A stretch of DNA of 64,000 bases from Syngnathus acus (taxonomy: Eukaryota; Chordata; Actinopteri; Syngnathiformes; Syngnathidae): the NCBI RefSeq assembly GCF_901709675.1, contig NC_051089.1, forward strand, positions 11,955,976 to 12,019,975, written 5' to 3'. The notes under the pieces are model-generated. The model was given only the letters and a program-made list of their open reading frames with translations. It was not told the origin of the DNA and searched no databases. A program made the translations under genes and the position numbers. Positions 11,527 through 25,000 of the stretch are shown one piece after another. Every line of letters starts with the position of its first letter. Position 1 is the first letter of the stretch.

Positions 11527-13219
11527 CAACTCTCCAGACACTCCCAATCTCTCTCAGTTTGTAAACAAGAATAGATTGTTGCATGCACTGGAACTTTCTG
11601 TTGAATAACATGTTGAATAAGGAAATAGTTTGCTAACATGACTTTTGATTTTGATGTTTTTTACTTTTTTTTAGAATAATGCTTGTTTTTTACCATTGAG
11701 TTGTGTGCAAACTATTCCCTCCAATAATATTAAAAATGGTACAGTTTCCTAAACATAGAAAGAGATTTTTGTTGATTTGTAACCTTGTTAATCTTAGCTG
11801 TCTATGCTCAGCTGAATATATTTCTTGTTCTCTTTGAACGTTAAATGTTATTTCCCCTCCTAATAGACAGAAGATGCTCCATGTACTTGCATATGCGCGA
11901 CAGGTTTGTTTTGGCGTGATGCCAGCGAGCCTTCCAAAAATCTCAGACGTAAGACACAGCAAAACGTTACTATCTCTCCTCATGTCTGCTGCCTGACTGA
12001 CCGCACGCTGTTCGTTAGACACCACACACAAAAGTGTAAAAATTCACAAATGCCGGTGGCCATACTGTTTCTCGGTTTCAACACCCAGATGGAATTCTAC
12101 GTCAATAAAAGCTGTAGTTGCCATGGAAATCTAACGTACTCATTTCTCTACATTGTCAGTATTTTGACAGTATAAAGACTGAGCAGTATTTTCCATGGCA
12201 GTTTTCTTTTTCGGTTCACTGGGTATGTTTATATGCATGAGCCTGCGGTTCTGATGATCAGGATAAAATACTTGCAAAGAGTCCCTCGTAAAAATGCAAG
12301 CCATCTCCCCAGCATTGTGGTCTGAAGAAATCCAGACCGGAATGTTTATCACACTGACTGGATTACAACAATTGGCCGTACATAGCCTAACAAAAAGATG
12401 CTTCATATTTTCTATTTGTGAATATTGTTGCATTAAAAGACAGGAAATCTAGCTTGGGGTTAAGAATTCCTCTGTTAGTCACCAGGTAGCTTTGATTTGC
12501 CCTGTATCAGAAATGAGAGGTTACAGGAAGTTCATTGAAACTGGACAGGCTCTGTTATAGCTGCAAAACGGGAATCCATTCATCTATTGTCACTATAATA
12601 GCGAGGTGTCCCAACACTTATGCCAAAACAGCGTACATGCAATAATAACAGTACTACTCCAAAATTAAAGCCTACATTCAGATTGCAGGCATATTGCTAC
12701 CATGGCAACTTGCCGTTAAACGGATGGACCTAGAAATCTACTCCACTTGCATTCTCTAATCCACTCATGTTTATTCGCATAACAATTGTACACACGTCCT
12801 ACAATAATCAACGTGTCATTATGCTCATCGTTTTTTTTTTTTCATCAGAAATGTTCTTTGAGTGTCTTTTCATAATGTTTGGATAAAACTGAAAACAGTC
12901 TCAATAGTAAGGGATTATGAATGTCACTTCACTCTATAAAAACATCATTTGATATGAAAGCTCAATTAAAAAATATCCACTCTTTCCTGTTAGAACACAA
13001 GCAGGGTCAGTCTTCCATGATGACAATGCTACTCATGCACAATTTCCTCATGGGATAGGACAGGGTAAAAATACTGCAGGCACCACTGGTCATTAGTGTT
13101 CTGTCTTTGGTTTGTCCTGCCCTGCAGAGAACTGGATTGGACTGTGGTTTAGACTGATTAAAATGTTGTGTTGACCAAAGAATAAGTAATATCTATTTAA
13201 TGAGGCTTGCATATAGGTT

Positions 13220-13560
13220 GCACTAGTAAGATAAAAGTCATAGTAGTGGTATTTTCCCAATACTAGTGCAAAGTGTCATTGGACACAATTACCAATTTCT
13301 AGTATACTATTGTGCTGCACTAGTAATATTACTAGGCCCAACTAATAAGTAGGATGACTGTTACTAGTATGTTGTTTTTCCACTACTAGTGTCACCAGTA
13401 GTGGCATATGTCAAAAACTAATGGGTACTAGTAGCACCACCACCACACCCACTGGTAGTTTTTTGTCGCTAGTAATATGTAGCTGTCTAGTACTTGTATG
13501 CTTACTAGTAGTTTTTCCACAAGACTTGGTCCTTTTACAAGCTATACTAGTATTCTGAAT
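13220..13560. repeat. ACTAGT-rich degenerate tract
   Basis: About 340 bp contains more than a dozen copies of CTAGTA/TACTAG, often as the palindrome TACTAGTA, at irregular spacing. Isolated copies occur at about 13905 and near 51.83-51.88 kb. It looks like an old degenerate minisatellite; no unit length could be fixed by eye. Confidence 0.5.
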
Positions 13561-13620
13561 TGTCATCCTTGTGACGAGATTGAGGATAGAGGATAAATGC
13601 TTGAAATTGAAAAATTAAAT

Positions 13621-13894
13621 TTCTTCAACCATTACCCTGATTCATACTTCAATATATCCTGCTTTGTAGCTGTACCACATTTTTTATCACTCCTGTAAAA
13701 GGAAAGAATTTTGACTGCTTTATAAAGGTCAACATTTTTTGCATTGTGAATTTTAATGAACTCAAGATGAATGACTACGGAAGTGGGTTTTAGTTAAAAA
13801 AATGAGTGTACTAAATATAGCACTTATTAAATATACTGGAGCAAAGCATCAAAAGAGTAAATATTGATGCGTTTTATTTCAGGTGACCTTTCTG
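13621..13894 (+). repeat. Direct repeat D, copy 1 (partner at 17917-18212)
   Basis: This segment aligns in the same orientation with 17917-18212 over its whole length at an estimated 75-80% identity. Shared blocks include ccacattttttt-like tracts, ataaaggtcaacattttt, gcattgtgaattttaatgaa, gtactaaatatagc, caaaagagtaaatattgatg and the final tttcaggtgacctttct. No terminal inverted repeats or target duplications were recognised. Confidence 0.75.
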
Positions 13895-15617
13895 TTGCTG
13901 TTTAGGACTAGTAGCATGCCTGTCACCAGTGCAAAGTTTTGGTTCACTACTAACCTTTACCAATTGGTATGTTGTCTTACTCAAGTTCTGGAATGGAAAA
14001 TTTGTGGGAAACGTTTTGTTAGTAGGGCACCTAAGGCACCCTTGTCATTGTACTTGTACAGTCAAAGAGCATACAAGCACATGGAGCTAAAGCTGGATAT
14101 CAAATGCGGGTTAATATTGAAGCTCTAAGTGAGCCCGAGGCCAGCAAATGGCATCTGGTGGCCTATGTTCCTGCTGCGCATCCATCAAGTCCACACCTGG
14201 GGGCCACTTTGGCCTGCAACTGTTGTCAGGCCACCAACTGCACGTGCACCTGCCCCCGCACGCTAGAATCCATACGGGAACACAAGACAGAAGAAGACCG
14301 ACCACAGACAAAAGACAATTGTGCATTGAGTCATTGCCGCACAATGGAACACAGTCAAGTCAAACAATGACGAGTACACACTGCACTACTCCACATCTAA
14401 CATGAGAGGAATAACTTTCTATGGATTGCTTCCAAGATGAAGTGGTATGCAGCAAGAGATGGATGGTGGGTGGTGAGACATCCTGCACAGCAAACTATGT
14501 TTAGGTTTCAAAAGTAGGCCATGTGAGAGCAAAAAATAAATAAAAATATCTGTAGCTGTGCTTCAAATAAAATGGCCTTTGTGGGTCTCTCTAAAAGGTA
14601 AGTCAAGACATTTTTTTTACAATAACGTGTATGTGCCCCTACTAGTCCAAACACGGCATTCTGATTCATATTACGTTTGTGGAATACGAAAATTAACCTG
14701 TTTTTATCCATCTCAGGGGGCGGCCATATTGCCACTTGCTGTCGACTGAAAATGGCATCACAGTTGACAGGTCTCAGGTCACAACCAATCACGGCTCAGC
14801 TTCAGAAAACTGGTGAGTTGTTCAGCCGGTGAGTTGAAGAAAAATACCTTGGTTGAACACGTGCATTATCTTTTGGGGGAGTGCCGTCATTTTTGTCCTG
14901 GCCCATTTCATAAGTTTAATACAATTCTGTTTAATCACAATTCAAAAACAATGTCTGACTTTCATTGGTTGATTTTATCTCATTACTTTAGTCAAATTCA
15001 AGTTATTTCAGTGAGTTGTTTTTTCCACTCATTAATGGAAGGGTTCCAACAATTTTCCCAACAATCAGTTTTAAATTTCCAGACACTGTTGATCTTTTTA
15101 CCTGCTGTTTTTAATGAAACAAGCCATAATGATATAATGCGAAATAAAAAAACAGTTAATTATTTTTGTCATGCTAAGAAAAGAAAATGGGGAAAGTACA
15201 AAGCACAAATGTTCGCGTAAACATATTTCAGGGGGGAAATGATCATTAATAGTTCATTCAAGGACACTCAACCACAAAGTAGTGTTTACAACACCATTAG
15301 GGCCAACATTAAAAACAGCCACGATAAATAGATCAGTTTTGGTTCCCTGACCAACACCATGTTTCCATAACACTGCTTGGAGTTTATTTACAACCCCAAA
15401 GTGGCCTAGATCGGACCTGGAGATTATGTGCAAGGAACATTTACTGCCTATGGTTAAACAGCAACTGACCTTGTGTCATGTGACCACCATGGATAGTTTG
15501 GGGCTCATTTTATGAGAGCCAGTAACAAGAGGTCATGGGATTCATACTGCTGGGATGAATTTTAAATTGCCTTGAATGAGTCTCTCCCACTGCTCTGCTA
15601 AAAACACAGCCAGCACT

Positions 15618-15870
15618 CTCGCCCAGAGAGAGAGAGGAGGAAGAGAGAAAGAGAGAGGGAGGAACAGGCTGCATACAGAAAGAGGTCGAGAAAGAGTTGG
15701 AGTGGACAGCACCGGATGAGAGGAGGAGGAGGAACAGGAGGGACGAGAAAAAGAGGGGGCGGTGGGAGGGGAGGGGGCATCAGAAAAGTAGATGAGAAGG
15801 AGAAGAAAGGAGCAAAGTGAAGGAGTCAGGAGAAGGGAGCACAAGTAGAGGGAAAAAAAGAAAGGAAAGG
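15618..15870. repeat. Polypurine (GA-rich) tract upstream of tnfaip8l3
   Basis: About 250 bp in which the plus strand is nearly all A and G (agagagagagaggaggaagag and similar), 230-480 bp before the tnfaip8l3 start codon. Such tracts are frequent near vertebrate promoters and can form triplex DNA. It probably lies in or just before the 5' UTR. The proline-rich open frames on the other strand are artefacts of this composition. Confidence 0.7.
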
Positions 15871-16096
15871 ACAGCTCAGCAAATGATCCCTATAGCATTC
15901 CTCCCACTGCTGCAGTGATCCAAGGACTGGGTGGAGAAGGGAAGCTCAGCGGGAAGAAAATAAATTGTGGTTTCCTTTTTTTTCCCTTTTTTTTTTGCGT
16001 GAAGAGAAGAAATCAGAAGAGGAGAGGGGGAGAGAAGAGAGTGTGACAGAAGAGGAATCAGAAATTCTGCAATCTCCTTGCGTCCTGCAGCAGAAC

Positions 16097-19000
16097 ATGG
16101 ACTCTGACTCTGGAGATCAGAGTGATGGGGACTTCTTGCCAGGTACGCAACTCGCCTTCATTTCACTTCATAATGGAACTCAACAGGTCATACTCTTCAT
16201 TACATTTCATGTCTTGTATTGCACATATTCTGGAGGTAGCCTTTAAGTCATTTCATGTATCACAGATATTTCAAATCTTACACTCACACTCTGGGTAAGA
16301 ATTACTATTCAGATGTTACACATTAATTAAAAGTTACTGTAAAGGGTATTATAGATTTTAAAATGTACCTAACTAATAAGTGTTCTAGATTTAATATTAG
16401 ACGTACGTAACACATGAGAATTCTAGATTTAGTAGTGAATCTGTTGAGTACTGTAGATTAAACTTAAGTCGCAACTCTAATGGGTACTCTTGACATAATA
16501 AGTCTAACAGCAATTTTGAAATATAATATTAGAAGTAACTCTAATTAATTCTGATTCTACATCAACATTAGAAGTAACAAATGGGTACGCTTGATTTAAT
16601 ACAGTATTAGAAATAACTTTAATGGATTTAATATTAGAAGAAGTTTAATGGGTGCTTTCCATTTAACATTAGTAGTAACTCTAATGTGTACTCTAAATGT
16701 ATTATTAGAGGTAATTAATGAATAAAAATAGATAAGTGAACATTTTAAATTTCAGTCATTTTGAAATTTGGAAAACTGTATTTACTGTCTAAACCTATTG
16801 GGGGGTCATCTATTTTTTTTATTTTAACCTTTTGAGACATGCTGATAATCCTTGGGACGAACTAAATTTATTGAGTGAGATTAAAAAAAGAATCTGAAAT
16901 TGTATTGAATAAACATGCTTAAAGACATTTCGACAACATTAAGAGATGGAGTTTGTATTTTTTAAATCCTGACGCCAGTGCATATATCTCAGCTCCAATT
17001 ATCGATTACCAGCCTCCTTGATCGCTAATAATCAGTACCGGCCTTGGAAAAAGCCTATCTGTATATCTGAACATGGAATACATCCATCCTACTTTATACA
17101 TGATAATTAAATGATGTTTTTTTTAATATTATTTGGTTTTGTTTTATTGTTGTCGATTGGGTGCCATTTGTCATTACATCAGCTCCCCAAAACATATTTG
17201 CGGTTGGTGTGTGGATCTGTCCATGCTGCTACGAGTTAATGATAACTGACGACCGACAGAGAGTGCGGCTGCTAGTGAAAGGCGGCTCAGTCGCCACCAG
17301 TTACTGGCAAGCTCCAACACGTGTTTGGTCATCAACGCATCAGACTGGAGCAAGGGAGGGTGCAGCATCCCTGAATGCTTCTCTCTGATGCGTCTAGCAT
17401 AAATACTTGATTCGTTTTACACGAGTGTTCAAGGTTGCAGACGTTCGCCAACAGTTTCAATAAATGCTCAAATGGCTTTCCTTAGCCAAGAATTGTTGTG
17501 GTTTCACAAGTTGATCATCTCCAGGAACCGTTGAATTGCTGTCTGGAATTCTTTTTAACTGTTTCATTAATGTTACCCCAAATTCTGTGGGCTTTTTATT
17601 TTCCCCAACTTTGTATGTTGATTATGCTATGTTGAACTCCACCATCTGTTTGTCCATCTGGCACATTGTCTGTCTGTCTTTTGATCCCCTGGCGAAGGTA
17701 GCGGAACACTGAGATGTGAGCCAGGTGGCAACAAAAATGTGGCATGGCAACGTCCAGGTTTGAAACCCCACTTTCATATGCAGCCATGGTCTGAGACTAT
17801 CTATTTTATTTTCTGTTTTGTCCAAAACTGTAAAACTCTTTGGGAAAGCAGATAAATTAAAGTCTAGCGGACTTTCCTGTCTGGCCTGTGTTGTGAGAGC
17901 GAAGGAAAATGAAATGTCTTGAACCAATAGTCTGACTCATACTTAAATGTATCCTACTTTGTGGCTGTTCCACATTTTTTACCATTCCGTCTACTGTCAA
18001 GGGAAAGAAAAAGTAGCATGAGTGCCTCATAAAGGTCAACATTTTTGCATTGTGAGTTTTAATGAAGTCAAGATGAACTACTATGGAAATACAAAAACGA
18101 GTATTTTTATTCAGATGAGAGATGTGTACTAAATATAGCGCCTATTGAATGTGCTGGAGCAAAGTGTCAAAAGAGTAAATATTGATGTGTTTTTTTTCAG
18201 GTGACCTTTCTGGCTTGAGCAATTTATGATTGTTGTTAGTAATCATATTTAATGATGAAACTTGCCTCCAGGTTCTTTTCAGTGACCTCTAACATGCATC
18301 AGCGAAGATGTTTGCTCTAAGCAGGTCACACAGCCTGTTGCAAAAACAAAAGCAGAGTATCACTTACTGTCAGGAGAAAACTCAGTCTGTTTTGGCACAC
18401 GTTAAGTTTGGGAAGGTTAATATTTGACATTTTACATTTTATTGCCATACAAGAGTCCAATTAACTTGATGACTGTCAGTGGTAAAAAAAAAATATATAT
18501 ATATTAACTTTCGTGAGGCTTTTCCATTTCAGGCCATTGTGGACAAAACTTTTTTGTGAATGAGTTGCTGATAGAATACCAATATCATGAAGCATTTATT
18601 GACAAACATGCTGGCGTCGCCCCGAGAGCCAGACAGATTTCACCCTGGAACCAGCAATCATCAACAAACCAGTCTGATGGTTAAAGTCAGTTTATATTTT
18701 AAAGTAGCCCTGAAATGGGCTGTGCAACAACGACAACAGCCATCCTCTGGAAATGATGAGGGTGGAGTCAGTGATGTCACAAACTAAAAAAGGCTGAATT
18801 AGTGACATCACAAACCAATCTGCTCAAACAGCCCGTTTGAGAGTGCTATGTTGATTCAAGCCACCATAAGCAAGAGAAACATGGGCTGCACAGAACATAT
18901 TACAAAGTAAAAATCGAGGTTGACTTCCCCCTCTAAGGAGAAACTATAATGTTGTCACATTATGTAATTTAATTATGTGTATTTTCTACAGCAATGTATA

Positions 19001-22000
19001 CTGCAGGTATAAATCTAACATGGGTGTATTGTTACTACACTAACTAATTTTCTAACCACCTGTTACACTTTTCCTCACAATATTCTTCCTTGGTGGTGAA
19101 AATGATTCTTTTCGAGACTTTGCCATTATACTGGTGAACTGTGAGTCAGCTCACAGCCTATTTTGGCAACATAATCCCGATGAATCATTCAACCAGAAAT
19201 CAATCTGCCATCTGCTGATGTTATTTCCGCGCATTTTTGTCGACTTCGACATTGCATTTGAACTGAGACTTGTTCGAGAACAGTTTGGTGTTGTATTGTA
19301 GTGTGGTGTTAGTGTAGTATAGTTAAGTGTCGTGTCGCATTGCGTCGTGTCTTGTTTTGTAGTATAGTGTAGAGTATGCCAGCACGAGGTCTGTTTCTTT
19401 TGGGTTGTATTATAAACAAACCTAAGCTTGTTTGATGACAACGCAATTGTAAGGCACTTAAGGCAGAGTGCCTTAATCATTTTACTACTGAGCTAAATTG
19501 TCTTACTGGTGAGGACAAAGGGCATACTGACGCTGGATATCAAGTTGAAGGACTAAAATGCTCGAAAGCTTTTCCATAAAATACAGTGTGCTGGGCTTGC
19601 ATGCATCCCCCAGTGCTTTAATCTAATCTGCAGATGGGGAGTGCTCATTGCACCCCTGGACACAACACACACCCAGACTCCATGAGCTGATTCTGGAAAA
19701 TTCTAACACAAACTGTAAAAAAAAAAAAAAAAAGTGGAAAAGGCAACTCAGGAGATTTATTTTTCCACCCTGTCGTTGCAAAGAGCAGCCTTAAGACTTC
19801 CAGGTGTTGTATGCATCATGTGACATGTTTCACAATATTCAATGGGCCATTCAGAGGAATTTGGTCTCTACAACATGGACTTGAACCACAGAGATATTTT
19901 GACAGGGCCTCACAGAGATCTGTGGTTTGATTGGCGACACAAAGCAAATTTGTGTATGTGACTATTGGAACGATGTCCAGCCAGTTCTGGTTTTGGACTG
20001 GGTGACTCAAAGTCGATCATAATTGTGGTGAATAACAAATATAACAAAGGAGGTGGCATGGAAGGCAACGCCACATTTTTTTCCTACTCACACCTAACTC
20101 TGGCACAGCAGAACCAATTGTTCTCATCGTTATGAAGTGTGAGTAGGGAAATATGGAGACATTACCTTGGAATTATTACCTCATATAATGTTAGTATTCC
20201 CAGTGTTCAGCAACAACAATAACAACCAAGATGAAGCACATTTCAGCCATAAGTTCATGAATTGTGTTTGTTTATATCCTGTAGATGTTTAATCAAAGGA
20301 AAGAATATGAACTCTAAAGTTTACTGTAAAACACAAACAAGCATAATAATAAAAAATGAGTCTGAAGATAACATCGAGAGGGTTTGCCAAGGCCCAGGGG
20401 CTGGATCCGGGCCGTCATGTTCATTGAGAAAATACTAAAATTGTAAGTTGTCACATAATACATTTAAGACATTGATCATTTCTGGTGTTACCAGTCTCCC
20501 TTTTTAAAATAAATAAGAAAATAGTTGTTTCACATTTCAAAAATATTTATCCATCATTTTGCTGTATGTGATTTTATGATTTATATGGCTTCACAGGTGC
20601 AATGGCCCTCTGAGGGAAACCATAACGACAACGTCGTGACAAAGATGAATTTGATTCACTGCCTAGCCTTACCACTTTCTAAATTATAAATAGAAGCCGC
20701 TCATTACACTTCAGTGAAAGCTCACAAGTTCAGCTTAGCTTACAAATTTCACCAACGCAGTAACAAACATATTCAGTTAGCAAGTAAATTGAGGCATTTA
20801 GTAGCTGAACTTGCCAAATAATGATCACACACATTTTTGGGAATTGTTTATTATGTGATTATTAACCCATTATGCAATTGCTTCATTGTAAAGTGTTCTT
20901 TTCTAAATTACAGATCATTTCTCCTCTTGCTATCCAATATAGATTGTGGGAAGCACAAGACAAACCAGTAATATTTGTGGTTTACAACATTTTAATGGGA
21001 ATAAGGAAAGGGAGGCTCAAATGTGACAGTTTTTTCCTTATAGTCTTGGATTAAAGTGAACACATGTGGAGGGGTTGGATTTACGCTGTCAATGTTGAGG
21101 GTTAGTTTTCCAGGAGAAATGTATTCCCTCCGAGGCTGAGACAACTCTTCAAATGTGTGTTTGTGAGAGGATGTGAACCACAGTTATTTCCTTGTCATTA
21201 GTTAGCGGTGGTGCTCGGGCACACAGCCATGAGGAGAGCAGCGCTTGGGCTTTACACTCAACACTATCAGGCCCTCAAGGCCAAAGTGAAACACATATCC
21301 AATTTAATCATGACAATCAAAGCAGGAGCAACTTTTTAATTGAGGTGACATTGAAAGTTGATACCCAAACTCCTCTGGCCTTTCCGCCCCCATTGTTTTC
21401 CATAAAATGATTTTCTCGGTCTTAACATCCCTTGTTGTGGGTGATCCTACTTTTGCAATAATTGAAAGAATACGGCAGAAAAAGCTAGCCGAAAATAAAA
21501 CCCACATATATCGTTCCTTTGATATTTGCTATAAGATGAGGGCTAGCAAGATCTCACTTGACGGTGGTTATTATTGATGTGAGCAATGTTTGAAGTATTT
21601 TTTCCACCAAAAATAAGGTTCAGTTCTGAATTATATTCTGTTCATATTTTCTTTTTGGAATGTGATGTCCTTTTGTTCCAGTGAAGCAGGTACCCACACA
21701 CCATTTGATGAGTTCTCCTGATGCTAAACGATCCTTGTTCTGCTGATTATGCACCACTGCTATCTCTATCGTTCCATAACAACTCAGGTTATTTCCTCAT
21801 GGCTGTTGAAGAAATACAACTTCACTGATTTAACAAGCGAGCAGAGCAGATGTGCCTGACGGTGGTTACTAATTGTAATGTAGAAGCCACAAAGTGACAG
21901 CATAACATCAGATATAGCCCAGGGCCAGATTTCATTGCCCGTGACAGTAAATACAATTTTCAACTAAAGCTGAGAAAAGATGGATGTTCCATTCTAATAC

Positions 22001-25000
22001 ATACATACTGCATACATAACTATTTGAAAACAAACGGTGCATCAAAACAAATAGACAGACAATATAATCACGGGTATGTCTTCTTTATTCCCAGCCAAAA
22101 ACAACAAAATTACGATTTTAAGCAATAAACTGGTTTTATAAAGAGCACTTAAGTGATAAACAACACATTTTAGTATTTAAGTGATGACGTGTGACTTTAA
22201 GAGGCGTGGCCTAATGAGAAAACTCCAAAGCTCTGATTTCAACTGCAGTTGGCTTTTTATTACGCCAGTCTAATTCTCCATGCGCCTTGCGAGTGTCGAG
22301 GCATTCTGAAGACAAGGTACCACCGTGGCTATATTTGAACTTTTTTTCCACTTAGTTGGTGTTTATGACATGACTGCAGAGTCAAATTAGTGACCCAAAA
22401 AGGTATTAGTAAAGTCAAAAGCAGAATTTCTTTTATTTTTTAAATAGTTTTCCTTGTCTAAGAACGAACCAGTAGTCTTTGCATTTTGATCTTGGTCCTT
22501 TTGGAGCTTCCCACAGGCCCACTTGGACATACACTGAGTCCAAATGGGTTAACTAGTAAACAAGGCAGGGGGCCAGCGTTATGGGGAAGGTTGGCATTGC
22601 CTGGATGATTGTGCCTGTGAGTAGTGTGTGTTGAGTTGAAGCCTTTGCACTGCCGTGTGGGTCTCTTTGAAAGCAATGCTATGCCATGCTGAGACTTGGC
22701 GAGGGCCAATGACAGGAGCTACTCAACCAGGGCCGGAAAACATTTACTTCCTTGACGTTCAGCTCGGTGAAATTCAGTCAGAGAGGAGGAGATTGGCAAA
22801 GTAAAAGAGGCAGAGGCAATGATGCTAGAGGAGAAGAGATTTTTTCGAGTGAGTGGGAAAGTAGATCTGATGCAAAGGCACTCTGACAGGTGTTACAGAG
22901 CTAGTCATTTTTCTTCTACCACCCTCTACCCACCTCCTCCAGATTTGTATATCTTTGTCACTTGTTCTCAGATTATGTGACATAACTGCAGATTTTTATT
23001 TTTCCACATGCGCAAATGTTCACCCCTCCTCCACATATGCACACACACACACACGCACATACCCTTTTTTTCCCCTCCTTGAGTGAATGATAATGTACAG
23101 TTCATGTTGTATTTATGACTTCACACAAAATGTTCTCTTTTTTCCTCTCCAGAAAGCTTTGATTTCTTCCGAGGAATTTAAGAAAGAGCACCAATTGTGT
23201 TGAATAAAAACAATGACAAAGCCTTTACATGGTCATTATGCAGATTCCCTATTAATCGGAAGCCATAAAATGTTGCTATTCTGTCCAGTGATGTTTGGAG
23301 TGCTTGGTGATCAAAGAGCACGTTTTGTTCAGTAATAGTCATTGGATTTATTTAGACTCAAATCTTGAGCATGTGGCAAGAACTATGCCACAACTACTGA
23401 AGCTATTCTTGTGCTTTTGGTTATAATAGAATAATTTCAGACAAAAGAAAAAAGAAAAAGGAAGAAAATAGGCCCTTTCATTTCATTAAAGGAGACAAAT
23501 TAGTCACAGTAACAGAATTTGTAATGGTTTGAACTCAACGTGGTAAACATAAGAATTAGTCCAGGATGGCACTAAAACACTAGTGATTTATTACACATTA
23601 AACTGGACTTTTTAGTATTTTTTTGTTTGTTTCCATGGAAACGACATTGACAAAATTGCACCGACCTGCAAAATGAACACTACCGGCATTTGCGCTATCA
23701 GTAAATCCTCTTGGTCCTGTTAGTAGTAGCAGTAGTTGCAGGAGGAGGAGTAGTCATAGTATTTAAATCTACACTTAGCTAAAAGACAGTAGACAGCTTT
23801 CAGTTTATTTTTTATAGGTCCTCTGTGTTCTGCTGTTCTTGTTTTGCATCATCTTTATCATTTGGGATATGTTTCAAACCAACCCGTGATAAGTAAGATG
23901 CCACGATTAATTGTACATACCTTATTCTTGTATAATTTACCGCACCCACTTTAAACACATTTAAACCTTTTAAAAGACATCTATGAACTTCATTGAAATT
24001 TATAAAAACACGTTCTCTGTCAAGAAATTGAACATTATTGTTTACTTAACTTTGTGGAAAAAAACACTCTCACTCACACACTTGCCAAATAAGAGGAAAA
24101 GTATGCCTATTTGTTATTCCCAATAAAACACCAACACTATAACAATTTATTATGGATGGTCATTGCTTGGGAAATTAAAAAATAAGTAAATACAGATCTG
24201 AACACTATTTGAATTTACCATAACAAGCCACTGATTTTATTCAACTGGCAGACGAACAAAAGAAATTAACCTTAACAGATATACTGCATGAACAGAAAAT
24301 GATGCACGACAAAAAAGGGGTGACACAAGGGTGAAATATGGAAATAAATGAAAAAAAAACTCACGTTAAAACACGCAAGCACATCGAAATTTGATGTCGC
24401 TTGATGATGTTGACTTCTCTAACAATACAATTGAGAGAAGAAAAACTCAGCCCCTTTCTGTCTAAATCTTCATTTTGTTTAATTATCACTTGGTGTGGGA
24501 GATGCATGAACCCCCTTGGGCCCTCAATATCTCCTGATTAGGTGCGTGAGGCAAAATGGGATTTTATTTCATCAACACCCATTGATGGTCTCACGGAAAT
24601 TAGCATAGATGTTACGGTAAATTAAGACCTGCTGCTTTAACAAACACGAAACATCAATACATACAAACAGCACACAACAAAATCAAATCAAGCATTGTAT
24701 ACTTCAAACACCAGATTGTCTAATTAGTCTGCAGGCGCAATGCGACCATATCATGCAAATTGCTAGATTAGCAAAAGTTACAATTAGATGTTCCTGTCAT
24801 GAAAAACCTTCAAACAGCATCACACATGTAAAAGCAACACATGCAAAGAGCATAATAAAAAAAGATAATTCATTACTGTGCATTTAGACACCATAACGTT
24901 CAACCAAATAAGATAATGTAGTCTGACAAAATAAATAAACGAATGCTCGAATAAAAATCTGCCCTTTAGTGAGGGTTTTGACTGTATTTTTTAGCGTGCC

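Larger units (their letters stand above)
9576..15600. other. Intergenic interval between cyp19a1a and tnfaip8l3
   Basis: No gene is visible. It holds a transposon-type tail with (ATTCT)n at about 9899-9918, a palindromic MITE at 10.8 kb, a long CA run at 11.45 kb, an ACTAGT-rich tract at 13.2-13.6 kb and one copy of a 0.28-kb sequence that is repeated in tnfaip8l3 intron 1. The longest open frames lack coding character and match no known family. Confidence 0.65.

Noticed and set aside
11314-11639. Open frames of Thr-His and Cys-Val repeats
   Set aside because: They are translations of the CA/TG microsatellite.
14104-14405. Overlapping open frames of 77-88 aa near 14.1-14.4 kb with Cys-rich stretches
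   Set aside because: Three frames overlap on both strands, none has splice-site support or a recognisable domain, and the DNA is simply GC-richer than its flanks.
15542-15844. Pro/Ser-rich frames on the minus strand
   Set aside because: Composition artefact of the polypurine tract upstream of tnfaip8l3.
20390-20640. Possible hAT remnant (gtttgccaaggcccaggggc to the region of gcaatggccctctgagg)
   Set aside because: Only weak resemblance to hAT-type ends; no matching terminal repeat or target duplication could be shown.
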